Shown here one piece after another: positions 24,998 through 33,509 of a DNA stretch of 64,000 nt (position 1 is its first letter; each line of letters opens with the position of its first letter). A model generated the notes under the pieces. The model saw only the letters and a program-made list of their open reading frames with translations. It searched no databases and was not told the DNA's origin. Both the position numbers and the translations under genes were made by a program. Source of the stretch: UBA3537 sp038138145 (GTDB lineage: Bacteria; Bacteroidota; Bacteroidia; Flavobacteriales; Flavobacteriaceae); assembly GCA_038138145.1 (NCBI GenBank), contig JAYQDD010000006.1:1-64000 (forward strand). The letters run 5' to 3'.

Positions 24998-25147
24998 TTA
25001 GTCGAGGGCTCTCAAGGTTACAAAAGTACGCCAACCCAAAAGCACCATTTGTAATTTACTAGCTTTGCTCAAATCTACTCTGCGCTTGGTCAAGCTAGGA
25101 AGGACTGCTTTATTCAAAACCGCCAAACCTTTAAAAAATAATTTCAT
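24998..25147 (-). CDS. 49-residue basic protein conserved in flavobacteria (often labelled SsrA-binding protein)
   Basis: Minus-strand frame with ATG at 25147-25145 and TAA at 25000-24998. The protein starts MKLFFKGLAVLNKAVLPSL, continues with TKRRVDLSKASKLQMVLLGW and ends in RTFVTLRALD. From memory, short proteins with the pattern LPSxTKxxxDLxKAxKxQxAxxGWRxxVTxxALD are widespread in Flavobacteriaceae and are sometimes annotated as SsrA-binding proteins, although they are far too short to be SmpB. Codon pattern and conserved motif argue that it is real. Function unknown; the high Lys/Arg content suggests nucleic-acid or ribosome contact. Confidence 0.72.
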   Translation of the reverse strand: MKLFFKGLAVLNKAVLPSLTKRRVDLSKASKLQMVLLGWRTFVTLRALD

Positions 25148-25224
25148 ATATCAAAAATAGAATTTCTTTGGGATAAATCAAGCTAATTTCTCTTCATAAC
25201 CTATATTTGTTAAAAATACGCACC

Positions 25225-26169
25225 ATGGATGTTTTGTTTTTGATTTTAGGATTTTTACTTCTTGTAGTTGGAGGTGAATATTTAGTCCGTGCTTCAGTGG
25301 GTTTATCTTTCAAATTGAATCTATCCAAAATGGTCATTGGTCTTACGGTGGTGTCTTTTGCAACCTCTGTACCAGAATTGTTGGTGAGTTTAAATGCTGT
25401 GCTACAAGGCGCACCAGCCATAGCTATCAACAATGTTGTTGGATCCAATATTGCCAATATAGGACTGGTGTTGGGGATTACAGCGATTTGTACAACCATT
25501 GAAGTTGATCAATCGTTTTATAAATTCAATTGGCTAGCGCTTATTATTTTTTCGCTACTTGTTTATTATTTTATTCAAAACGATCAACAATTAACTTCTT
25601 TGGAGGGGTGGTTTTTATTTGTTGGGCTGTTGGTGTTTATTTTTTTACTTCTAAAGAAGTCAAAAGTCTCTTCGGCTGAAGCGTCAGAGACTACTATTGA
25701 TGCTCTTTCCAAAGTCTCCTATTTTAAAATCTTTGTTTGGCTCTCCATTGGCGGTGTAGCCTTGTTTTTTGGTGCCGAATGGCTGGTTGATGGAGCTGTT
25801 GTTGTTGCCGAAAAAATGGGTGTAAGCGAATCGGTAATTTCGGTTTCTTTGGTTGCAGTTGGAACGAGTATTCCAGAGTTGGCTGCATCTCTTATGGCTG
25901 TAATTAAGAAAGAAAAAGCAATATCTTTAGGAAATCTTATTGGTTCTAATATTTTTAATATCGGCTCGGTTTTAGGATTGACCTCTATTGTACAAACAAT
26001 TCCCGTAGAAGATCCTCAAATTTTGTCAAGAGATGTACTTTGGATGCTTGTTTTTGCCGCCATAACATTGCCTTTAGTTATGATTGCTAAACGCCACAAG
26101 TTGCAATTTAAAGAAGGGTTTTTTTTGGTGTTGCTGTACTCCGTATTTATGATTTTAGTGTTTCTCTAA
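25225..26169 (+). CDS. calcium/sodium exchanger (CaCA family, YrbG-like)
   Basis: 314 residues from the ATG at 25225 (MDVLFLILGFLLLVVGGEYLVRAS). Ten membrane helices in two inverted halves, each with an alpha-repeat: first half GLTVVSFATSVPELLVSLNA and GSNIANIGLVLG, second half SLVAVGTSIPELAASLMAV and GSNIFNIGSVLG. These repeats form the cation path of K-independent Na/Ca exchangers in the inner membrane. It ends 5 bp before a convergent lipoprotein gene. Confidence 0.92.
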   Translation: MDVLFLILGFLLLVVGGEYLVRASVGLSFKLNLSKMVIGLTVVSFATSVPELLVSLNAVLQGAPAIAINNVVGSNIANIGLVLGITAICTTIEVDQSFYKFNWLALIIFSLLVYYFIQNDQQLTSLEGWFLFVGLLVFIFLLLKKSKVSSAEASETTIDALSKVSYFKIFVWLSIGGVALFFGAEWLVDGAVVVAEKMGVSESVISVSLVAVGTSIPELAASLMAVIKKEKAISLGNLIGSNIFNIGSVLGLTSIVQTIPVEDPQILSRDVLWMLVFAAITLPLVMIAKRHKLQFKEGFFLVLLYSVFMILVFL

Positions 26170-26174
26170 GCCAT

Positions 26175-27035
26175 TTACTCTACAGAAAAATCTCTTAATT
26201 CTTCTACATTTTCGATAGCCACAGCTGTAGGGAAATCTAAAGTAATATTCAATAAATTTAGAAGAGCTGTGAGCTGACTAGAAAGACTAATTCCTTGAAT
26301 TGTTTCGGCACGAGCAAGCCCAATATTTTCAACATAAAAATAAGTTGTTTTCATAACGTCTTGTGCTTCTAATATCGGTATGGTTTGTGTGATTCCGGCT
26401 ACGGTAAAAGAACCTGAGATAGAAATATTCAAAGCAAATTCTCCTTCAAAAACATTATCATAATCTGTTCCATTTAGGGTTTTAGTGTCGTGCATGTTTA
26501 TCTTTGTTGTGGAAATTTCACTTTGTACTTCAACAGGAACACTAACGCCTTGAATATCAATGGTTTCAGAGAAATCACCTTCGCTTAAAAACAACACTCC
26601 ACCATTTGATGCATTCAAATCCAAAAGCGTCATGTCTTCAATAGAGAGGTCTTGAGTAAATCCTAAATCAGCTAAATTTTCAGGTATATCTATGGCCCCA
26701 TCAAACTTTAAAGTTGTGCTAGTTTTGTTGAGCAATCCATTGGTAAGCAGCATATTCATGTTGCCCCTAGCTATACCATCGTCATTAGCGTCGAGCGTAA
26801 AAGAAGTACCATTGTTTGAAGCTACATAAATAGAATCCATAGCAGTAAAGTTCATATCTGAAACTTGACTACTACTGCTCGCTACATCATAAATCCAGTA
26901 TGCGCCGCTGCCACTAGGGGAAAAATCGGAAATTGGAGGAGCTGTAGTTCCTGATTCAGAATTGTCAGATTCGTAAGCTTCATCACAACCAAAAAGCACG
27001 AAAAGCGCTGCAAAAAGATAAAGAAATTTGTTCAT
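26175..27035 (-). CDS. lipoprotein of unknown function
   Basis: 286 residues with lipobox VLFGC (Cys 17) followed by an acidic, Ser/Gly-rich linker (DEAYESDNSESGTTAPP). The remainder is predicted beta-rich (YWIYDVASSSSQVSDMNF, SFTLDANDDGIARGN, TTYFYVENIGLARAETIQG). The YWxYDV start and the late YFVENIGLA-type motif resemble bacteroidotal lipoproteins that carry one globular beta domain, but I cannot name the family. Convergent with the Ca/Na exchanger and separated from hemD by a terminator. Confidence 0.65.
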   Translation of the reverse strand: MNKFLYLFAALFVLFGCDEAYESDNSESGTTAPPISDFSPSGSGAYWIYDVASSSSQVSDMNFTAMDSIYVASNNGTSFTLDANDDGIARGNMNMLLTNGLLNKTSTTLKFDGAIDIPENLADLGFTQDLSIEDMTLLDLNASNGGVLFLSEGDFSETIDIQGVSVPVEVQSEISTTKINMHDTKTLNGTDYDNVFEGEFALNISISGSFTVAGITQTIPILEAQDVMKTTYFYVENIGLARAETIQGISLSSQLTALLNLLNITLDFPTAVAIENVEELRDFSVE

Positions 27036-27073
27036 GTCTGCGTATTTTTTTTAAAGATACAAAATATTGAAGA

Positions 27074-27111
27074 GCAAAAAAAAACGTCCATTTTGTAAAT
27101 GAGCGTTTTAG
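27074..27111 (-). terminator. terminator of hemD
   Basis: Reading the minus strand: AAAACG, two unpaired bases, CATTT, a short loop, AAATG, two unpaired bases, CGTTTT, then a T run. Confidence 0.7.
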
Positions 27112-27131
27112 GATGGGCTGAGATAATAAAA

Positions 27132-27878
27132 TTATTTTTTATTCATTTTTTTGATATAGCTTTGAAGTGCCATACTCATGGAAGGCATATCTTTGGTAGG
27201 TGCGGCTATATCCACGCGAAGTCCTTTACTTTCAACAGCTTTTATGGTGGTGTTTCCAAAAACAGCAATACGCGTATTATTTTGTTTGAAATCGGGGAAG
27301 TTGTGAAAGAGCGACTCAATTCCAGAGGGACTAAAGAACACTAAAATATCGTAATAAACATCGGCCAAATCTGAAAGATCACTGATAACTGTTTTGTAAA
27401 ATACGGCTTGTTTCCAACGTACACCCAACTCGTCAAGCGCCATAGGGACAGAGGGTTTTAGTTTGTCTGAAGAGGGTAATAAAAAGGACTCATTTTTGTA
27501 TTTACTGATGACTGAAATAAGTTCTGGAAAGGTGCGTTTGCCCACATAGATTTTTCGTTTGCGGTATACTACATATTTTTGGAGATAGTAAGCAACAGCT
27601 TCAGATTGACAAAAATATTTCATGCTATCTGGAACCTTGAAACGCATTTTTTCGGCAACTCTAAAAAAGTGGTCGACAGCGTTTCTACTTGTAAGAATAA
27701 TCGCCGTAAATTTTGAAAAATCTACCTTTTGTAATCGTATTTCCTTTGTACTTACATCTTCAACATGGATAAACGGGCGAAAGTCAATTTTTACTTTCTG
27801 TTGCTGTTGAAGATCAAAGTAGGGAGAATTTTCAGCTTTTGGCTCTGGTTGCGAAACTAAAATGGTTTTTACTTTCAT
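27132..27878 (-). CDS. hemD: uroporphyrinogen-III synthase
   Basis: 248 residues. The family is poorly conserved, but the pattern is clear: TILVSQPEP at the start, ILTSRNAVDHFF in the first domain, FLLPSSDKLKP and FYKTVISDL in the linker, and DILVFFSPSGIESLFHNFPDF plus IAVFGNTTIKAVESKGLRVDIAAPTKDMPSM in the second. The enzyme closes and rearranges hydroxymethylbilane to uroporphyrinogen III for heme. It follows the DUF4271 gene on the same strand by 28 bp. Confidence 0.9.
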   Translation of the reverse strand: MKVKTILVSQPEPKAENSPYFDLQQQQKVKIDFRPFIHVEDVSTKEIRLQKVDFSKFTAIILTSRNAVDHFFRVAEKMRFKVPDSMKYFCQSEAVAYYLQKYVVYRKRKIYVGKRTFPELISVISKYKNESFLLPSSDKLKPSVPMALDELGVRWKQAVFYKTVISDLSDLADVYYDILVFFSPSGIESLFHNFPDFKQNNTRIAVFGNTTIKAVESKGLRVDIAAPTKDMPSMSMALQSYIKKMNKK

Positions 27879-27906
27879 AAAATTGATTAATCTAACAATG
27901 ATTGAT

Positions 27907-28554
27907 TTAATCTCGATTTAGCACCTTGTACAAAACTAGATAAGGGCCAATTTCGAGTGTGCAAAGATATAAAATAAAATAAAAGAAATTGTTCAAAAGG
28001 ATGTTAAGATTTGACTGAACTGTTTTTGTCATTCCTACAACAACAATCAAAAGAATTAAAACCATAGTTAAAATAATGGCCAATGGTACAAAATTAACAC
28101 CAAAAACAATAAACGCATTAAGCGGTAAAAGAATCAAACCAATAAAATTGTAGCTACTTATTTGTTGAAAGGTCAGAATATTGAATAGTGTGCGTAAATC
28201 AAGAACATAGCCCAAAAACAATTCTAGACCAATTTTTAACAGGACAACTATCGCGATAAGCGAAAAAAGCTGTGAAAACTTCAATAAATTCATCGTAACA
28301 GGTTCAAAAACAAATTGGTAGCCAATCCCTCCAAAAACAACAATATTGATGCAGAAATTGATAAACAAAAGCGAATCAAAGCGATCAAAAAAAGAATGCT
28401 CTTTAAGGTAAATTCGCAAGTAGTTGTTGTTCCCGAGGAATTTTAAAAATGCCGAAAATCGTTGTGCATCAATTTTTTTTACCATTAAAATAACAACCAA
28501 ACTCACCAAGCAAAGCACAACATACCAATCGTTTGAAATAAATTCTCTAAGCAT
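27907..28554 (-). CDS. DUF4271 family membrane protein
   Basis: 215 residues from the ATG at 28554; a TTG two codons upstream is possible. Five to six membrane helices, with the cytoplasmic segment RFSAFLKFLGNNNYLRIYLKEHSFF between the first two. The family is specific to Bacteroidota and is usually found directly upstream of hemD, as here. Function unknown; the constant pairing suggests a link to heme synthesis or simply ancient linkage. Confidence 0.83.
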   Translation of the reverse strand: MLREFISNDWYVVLCLVSLVVILMVKKIDAQRFSAFLKFLGNNNYLRIYLKEHSFFDRFDSLLFINFCINIVVFGGIGYQFVFEPVTMNLLKFSQLFSLIAIVVLLKIGLELFLGYVLDLRTLFNILTFQQISSYNFIGLILLPLNAFIVFGVNFVPLAIILTMVLILLIVVVGMTKTVQSNLNILLNNFFYFILYLCTLEIGPYLVLYKVLNRD

Positions 28555-28628
28555 ACACAAAGCTAAGAAGAATATTTGTTAATTAGATCCGTTAAAATAG
28601 CGTATTTTTGTCTTAATATATTTTCAGT

Positions 28629-29354
28629 TTGAAGGATACACTCGTCATTATACCAACATACAACGAAATAGAAAACATCGAGTTGATGTTGCGTTCTGTT
28701 TTTTCCTTGTACCCCCAAGTTCATGTGCTTGTTGTTGATGATAATTCTCCCGATCAAACTGCTCGAAAAGTTATAGAACTCAAAGATGAGTTTTCAGAAC
28801 GCTTACATCTGTTATCTCGTCTCCACAAAACGGGTCTTGGTCGCGCTTATATTGATGGCTTCAAGTGGGCTTTGCAACATTCCTATGACTATATTTTTGA
28901 AATGGATTCAGATTTTTCTCATGATCCAAAAGACCTAAAAAGATTGTTGGATGCATGTTCAGATGCTGACGTGGATATGGTCGTTGGTTCGCGCTACGTC
29001 AATGGTATCAATGTCGTGAATTGGCCATTCTCTAGAATTCTTTTGTCTTATGGAGCATCATTTTATGTACGCTTTATCACTGGAATGCCCATCAAAGATC
29101 CAACGGCGGGTTTTGTATGTTATAAACGTCATGTTTTGGAAGCGATTCATTTAGACAAAATACAATTTGTGGGTTATGCGTTTCAAATCGAGATGAAGTT
29201 TAAAGCCATGAATAAAAAATTTAAAATCAAAGAAATACCTATTATCTTTACCGACCGAATACGAGGAGTATCAAAACTCACAAAAGGAATTATTTCTGAG
29301 GCCATTTTTGGCGTCCTCCAAATGCGTACTCAACAATTATTAGGCAAATTATAA
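28629..29354 (+). CDS. polyprenol-phosphate mannose/glucose synthase (DPM1-like glycosyltransferase family 2)
   Basis: 241 residues starting with TTG at 28629 (MKDTLVIIPTYNEIENI). GT2 motifs: VVDDNSPDQTA, KTGLGRAYIDGFKWAL, FEMDSDFSHDP, VGSRYV and DPTAGFVCYKR. No C-terminal membrane helices, so it is the soluble, DPM1-like form. It moves a sugar from a nucleotide donor to polyprenol phosphate at the inner membrane, supplying a lipid-linked donor for glycan or O-glycan synthesis. TATTTTTG at 28603-28610 is a likely -7 element. It is first in an operon with pyrC and a DUF4296 lipoprotein. Confidence 0.9.
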   Translation: MKDTLVIIPTYNEIENIELMLRSVFSLYPQVHVLVVDDNSPDQTARKVIELKDEFSERLHLLSRLHKTGLGRAYIDGFKWALQHSYDYIFEMDSDFSHDPKDLKRLLDACSDADVDMVVGSRYVNGINVVNWPFSRILLSYGASFYVRFITGMPIKDPTAGFVCYKRHVLEAIHLDKIQFVGYAFQIEMKFKAMNKKFKIKEIPIIFTDRIRGVSKLTKGIISEAIFGVLQMRTQQLLGKL

Positions 29355-30701
29355 ATGCAAGAAAAATCGATCTTAATAAAAAATGCGCGCATTGTCAATG
29401 AAGGAAAAATCATTGAAGGCGATGTACTCATTGAACATCAATTTATATCCGAAATATCAGAATCTATAAGTGCCAAAAATGGCGATACTCAAGTTATAGA
29501 CGCCGAAAATAAATTTTTGCTTCCTGGAATGATTGACGATCAAGTCCATTTTAGAGAACCAGGATTGACGCACAAGGCCACAATTGCAACAGAATCTAAA
29601 GCGGCAATTGCTGGGGGGATTACCTCCTTTATCGAAATGCCCAATACGGTTCCTCAAGCGACAACCATTGAAAAACTCAAAGAAAAATTTCAAACAGCAG
29701 AAGAAACTTCATACGCCAATTATTCCTTTATGTTTGGTGGTACCAATGATAATTTGGACGAAATCCTTAAAGTAAATTCAAAAAATGTTGCAGGGCTAAA
29801 ATTATTTTTAGGCTCATCCACAGGAAATATGCTCGTTGACAATCCGGAAGTTTTAGAAAAGATTTTTTCCAGCACAGATTTGCTCATTTCGGTGCACTGC
29901 GAAGACGAAGAAACCATTCGTACAAACACCAAAAAATTTGTGGATGAATATGGTGACGATATCCCTGTCAAATTTCATCCTGTGATTAGAAGCGCAGAGG
30001 CTTGTTACTTGTCTTCATCAAAGGCCATTGAATTGGCCAAAAAAACAGGTGCAAGATTACATGTGTTTCATTTGTCGACGGCAAAAGAAATGGCCTTGTT
30101 TTCCAATAAAACCCCTTTAAAAGATAAAAAAATTACCGCTGAGGTTTGTATTCATCACCTTTGGTTTTCGGATGAAGATTATGTCCAAAAAGGCACCTTT
30201 ATCAAGTGGAATCCTGCTGTAAAATCGAGTACCGATCGCGCTGCACTGTGGAACGCTCTTTTAGACGATCGCATCGACGTTATTGCTACAGACCATGCAC
30301 CCCACACGATTGAAGAAAAATCTAATCCTTACACTAAAGCTCCATCTGGTGGCCCGCTTGTCCAACACGCAGTTGTAGCCCTTATGGAGGCCTATCACCG
30401 CGAGCAAATATCCATTGAAAAAATAGTTGAAAAAATAGCACATAACCCTGCTGTTTTATTTCAAATAGAAAAAAGAGGATTCATCCGTAAAGGATACTAC
30501 GCTGACTTAATCTTGGTAGACCCTCACAATCCTTGGACCGTTACTAAAGATAATATTTTGTACAAATGTGGTTGGTCTCCATTTGAAGGGACAACGTTTA
30601 AGTCGAGAATAACACACACCATTCTCAACGGGTCTTTGGTGTACCACAATGCACAATTTTCCAAACAAAACGCCGCCATGCGATTAACCTTTGACCGATG
30701 A
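29355..30701 (+). CDS. pyrC: dihydroorotase
   Basis: 448 residues; the ATG follows the previous stop directly. Amidohydrolase motifs: PGMIDDQVHFREPGLTHKA (metal-binding HxR form), FIEMPNTVP, VHCEDEE, HVFHLSTAKEM and ATDHAPHTIEEK. Closes the pyrimidine ring by cyclising carbamoyl aspartate. All the key metal and substrate residues appear present, so it is the active class and not a PyrC-like regulatory partner. Its stop overlaps the next start by 4 bp (ATGA). Confidence 0.92.
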   Translation: MQEKSILIKNARIVNEGKIIEGDVLIEHQFISEISESISAKNGDTQVIDAENKFLLPGMIDDQVHFREPGLTHKATIATESKAAIAGGITSFIEMPNTVPQATTIEKLKEKFQTAEETSYANYSFMFGGTNDNLDEILKVNSKNVAGLKLFLGSSTGNMLVDNPEVLEKIFSSTDLLISVHCEDEETIRTNTKKFVDEYGDDIPVKFHPVIRSAEACYLSSSKAIELAKKTGARLHVFHLSTAKEMALFSNKTPLKDKKITAEVCIHHLWFSDEDYVQKGTFIKWNPAVKSSTDRAALWNALLDDRIDVIATDHAPHTIEEKSNPYTKAPSGGPLVQHAVVALMEAYHREQISIEKIVEKIAHNPAVLFQIEKRGFIRKGYYADLILVDPHNPWTVTKDNILYKCGWSPFEGTTFKSRITHTILNGSLVYHNAQFSKQNAAMRLTFDR

Positions 30702-31186
30702 AATTAGGATACGTTTTTATGGTTTTTTCGATGCTTTTCTCTTGTAACAGAAACGCTTATGAAGCACCAGAAAATTTAATTTCTGAGGAGCAAATGGTGG
30801 ACGTACTCTACGACCATATGTTGCTTAATGCTGCTAAGGGGATTAACAAAAAAATATTAGAAAAACACATCGCAAACCCCACTCAATACATTTTTGATAA
30901 ATATAATATTGATAGCACTCAATTTACCCAAAGCAATACATACTATGCCCACAACAGCGAAGTGTACGCCTCAATATATGAACGTCTGAAAGAAAAATTG
31001 GAGTTGGACAAAAAGACAATGGAGGATTTGGTTGCTGAAGAAAAGAAAAAACGCGATTCTATCCGTAAAGCCAAAACCATAAAGCCAGACTCATTCACCG
31101 TGTTGAAATATGGACAAAAAAAGCTTAGTCCTAAGAACAGACTTCCTTCAAAAAGATTTGACTCGTTGCGGAAACAGAATCAGTAA
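30698..31186 (+). CDS. DUF4296 family lipoprotein
   Basis: 162 residues with lipobox LFSC (Cys 16). The DUF4296 pattern is clear: ENLISEEQMVDVLYDHMLLNAA, then YIFDKYNIDSTQFTQSNTYYAHN and ASIYERLKEKLE. The C-terminal ~50 residues are Lys-rich and probably coiled (LVAEEKKKRDSIRKAKT). Family restricted to Bacteroidota, function unknown. Translationally coupled to pyrC. Its last 56 bp overlap the convergent epimerase gene. Confidence 0.83.
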   Translation: MKLGYVFMVFSMLFSCNRNAYEAPENLISEEQMVDVLYDHMLLNAAKGINKKILEKHIANPTQYIFDKYNIDSTQFTQSNTYYAHNSEVYASIYERLKEKLELDKKTMEDLVAEEKKKRDSIRKAKTIKPDSFTVLKYGQKKLSPKNRLPSKRFDSLRKQNQ

Positions 31187-32141
31187 TTGGGGTAAATGAA
31201 AACCCTTCCAAATCTTGCTTTATTTTTTCGGAACTATAAACAGATTTTTTTTGCAAACTTGTACTCAATTGTTTAGTCAACCTTCTTTTTCTTCCTAATA
31301 GTTTTGATGCTAGCCAATCTATTCTCCAAGCAAATTCAAGCAACAAAGATGATGCCGTTCTTGTAGGTGGTTTTTTGTTAAGTTCTTTTGAAATCATTTG
31401 CATAATTTCTAAGTAAGATAGATGAGCATCAGCCAGTATGTACCGTTGATTTTCAATTGACGAATTCATCAGTTGTATCATGGCGTTTGTCACATCCTGA
31501 ACAGCAACATAGCCCGTGACACCCTTTGTGGCGTACATCTTACCTTTTGCAGCCATTTTAAACAATAATCCACTACCAGAAGACCAAAATCCTGGACCAA
31601 GTACCACACCTGGATTCACAATGACTGTTGAAACGCCTTCCTGAGTTCCGCGCCAAACTTCCATTTCGGCACCATATTTTGATATGGCATACACACTTTG
31701 GTCTTGATTTCCGCCCCAGTGGGTTTCCTCATCAATCCGCTCAGGATTGTACCCCAAAGTCGCTATACTGCTCACATAACACATTTTTTTTACTGAAAAA
31801 GCACTGCACAAATTGACAATATTTGCCGTCCCTTTAATGTTTGTTTTACGGAGTAATTTATAATCTGAAGGGTCAAAAGAAATTAATGCGGCACAATGGT
31901 AAACATGCGATATATTTTCGAATGCAAGCGTTAGTTTTGGAATATCATTAAGGTCGGCTTCTACCCATTTGATTTGGTTAAATAAACTTTCCGAATCTTC
32001 CGAGTAATAAGAAAAAATAACCTTGACTTGCTCGAGGTTAGAACCCACTCTGTAGGTGGCTCTAACGTTTTCACCCTGCTGAGTCAATTTAAAGAGCAAA
32101 TGACTCCCAATAAGTCCTGTACCGCCTGTAACTAAAACCAT
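31131..32141 (-). CDS. NAD-dependent epimerase/dehydratase family protein (extended SDR)
   Basis: 336 residues. The Rossmann motif VTGGTGLIGSHLL is at the N-terminus; VYHCAALISFDPSDY, CYVSSIATLG and the catalytic YAISKYGAE (YxxxK) follow. The C-terminal part (PPTRTASSLLLEFAWRIDWLASKLLGRKRRLTKQ) resembles dihydroflavonol-reductase-like SDRs that act on small or lipid substrates. The substrate cannot be told. The 3' end overlaps the DUF4296 gene by 56 bp. Confidence 0.85.
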   Translation of the reverse strand: MVLVTGGTGLIGSHLLFKLTQQGENVRATYRVGSNLEQVKVIFSYYSEDSESLFNQIKWVEADLNDIPKLTLAFENISHVYHCAALISFDPSDYKLLRKTNIKGTANIVNLCSAFSVKKMCYVSSIATLGYNPERIDEETHWGGNQDQSVYAISKYGAEMEVWRGTQEGVSTVIVNPGVVLGPGFWSSGSGLLFKMAAKGKMYATKGVTGYVAVQDVTNAMIQLMNSSIENQRYILADAHLSYLEIMQMISKELNKKPPTRTASSLLLEFAWRIDWLASKLLGRKRRLTKQLSTSLQKKSVYSSEKIKQDLEGFSFTPITDSVSATSQIFLKEVCS

Positions 32142-32187
32142 GCTGCGAAATTACTGATTTTTCTTTTCTCAGCATGGCTGAATCTTT

Positions 32188-32195
32188 TATCTTTG
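32188..32195 (+). promoter_or_regulatory. -7 promoter element of tyrS
   Basis: TATCTTTG fits TAnnTTTG. It lies 18 bp before the ATG at 32214 and overlaps the in-frame upstream TTG codons, which supports the ATG as the true start. No good -33 element. Confidence 0.5.
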
Positions 32196-32213
32196 TTGAA
32201 CAAAATTTTAAAA

Positions 32214-33509
32214 ATGGCCAATAATTTTATAGCGGTACTGAAGTGGAGAGGAATGATTCATGATGTTATGCCAGGTGCAGAAGAACATCTTTTGGAACAC
32301 ATGCGTGCGGCATACGTGGGCTTTGATCCTACAGCAGATTCTTTACATATCGGAAATTTGGTACCCATAATGTTGTTGGCACATTATCAGCGGTGCGGTC
32401 ACAAACCTGTGGCTTTAGTTGGCGGTGCAACAGGCATGATTGGTGATCCCTCTGGGAAGTCTGCCGAACGAAATTTATTGGATGAAGCGACACTACGCCA
32501 CAACCAAGAAGCCATCAAAAAGCAGTTGGCACATTTTTTAGATTTTGAAAGCGATCAGCCCAATGCAGCATTGATAGTCAACAATTACGATTGGATGAAA
32601 GACTTTTCGTTTTTGGATTTTATTCGTGATGTAGGTAAGCATATTACGGTCAATTATATGATGGCCAAAGATTCTGTAAAAAATAGAATTTCATCAGATA
32701 GCAATGAAGGGATGAGCTTTACAGAATTTACCTATCAGTTGGTTCAGGGGTACGATTTTTTACATTTATACCAAGCGCATAAGTGTACCATTCAGATGGG
32801 AGGAAGCGACCAATGGGGCAACATTACTACAGGTACAGAACTGATTAGACGTGTTGGAAATGGCAAAGGATTTGCCATTACTTGCCCATTGATTACGAAA
32901 TCTGATGGCTCAAAATTTGGAAAAAGTGAAGGCGGAAATGTATGGCTTGATCCTAAAAGAACATCGCCCTACAAGTTCTATCAATACTGGTTGAATTCGA
33001 GTGATGAAGATGCTGAAAAATACATCAAAATTTTTACGTTTTTAGAGCAAGAAGAGATCAATTCTTTGGTTGAAACGCATAAAGAACAACCACATTTGCG
33101 TCAATTGCAAAAACGGTTAGCACAAGAAATCACGACTATGGTGCATGGTGCGGAAGATTGTCAAAATGCCGAAAAAGCATCTCAAATTTTATACAGTAAA
33201 GCATTCAAAGAAGATATCCAAACGTTAGACGAAGCCACTTTTTTAGATGTTTTTGAAGGTGTACCTCAAGCCGATGTATCCAAAGCTAAAATTTTAGAAG
33301 GATTGGATATGATTGCGGCGCTTTCTGCCGAAACCGGCTTTTTAGCGTCCAACGGAGAAGCACGACGTGCCTTGAAAGAAAATTCAATTGCGGTCAACAA
33401 AGAAAAGGTCAACGAGCAATATAAATTAAGCGCAACAGATCTAATTAACGATACATACATTATTTTGAATCGTGGAAAGCGCAGTACGTTTATTATCCGT
33501 GCCGTTTAA
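32214..33509 (+). CDS. tyrS: tyrosyl-tRNA synthetase
   Basis: 431 residues from the ATG at 32214. Class I motifs: HIGNLVPIM (HIGH type), YDFLHLYQAHKCTIQMGGSDQWGNI for tyrosine binding, and KFGKSEGG (KMSKS type). The C-terminal S4 domain ends with SAVNKEKVNEQYK-like and RGKRSTFIIRAV segments. Charges tRNA-Tyr. Its stop overlaps the convergent LuxE-like gene by 4 bp. Confidence 0.95.
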   Translation: MANNFIAVLKWRGMIHDVMPGAEEHLLEHMRAAYVGFDPTADSLHIGNLVPIMLLAHYQRCGHKPVALVGGATGMIGDPSGKSAERNLLDEATLRHNQEAIKKQLAHFLDFESDQPNAALIVNNYDWMKDFSFLDFIRDVGKHITVNYMMAKDSVKNRISSDSNEGMSFTEFTYQLVQGYDFLHLYQAHKCTIQMGGSDQWGNITTGTELIRRVGNGKGFAITCPLITKSDGSKFGKSEGGNVWLDPKRTSPYKFYQYWLNSSDEDAEKYIKIFTFLEQEEINSLVETHKEQPHLRQLQKRLAQEITTMVHGAEDCQNAEKASQILYSKAFKEDIQTLDEATFLDVFEGVPQADVSKAKILEGLDMIAALSAETGFLASNGEARRALKENSIAVNKEKVNEQYKLSATDLINDTYIILNRGKRSTFIIRAV

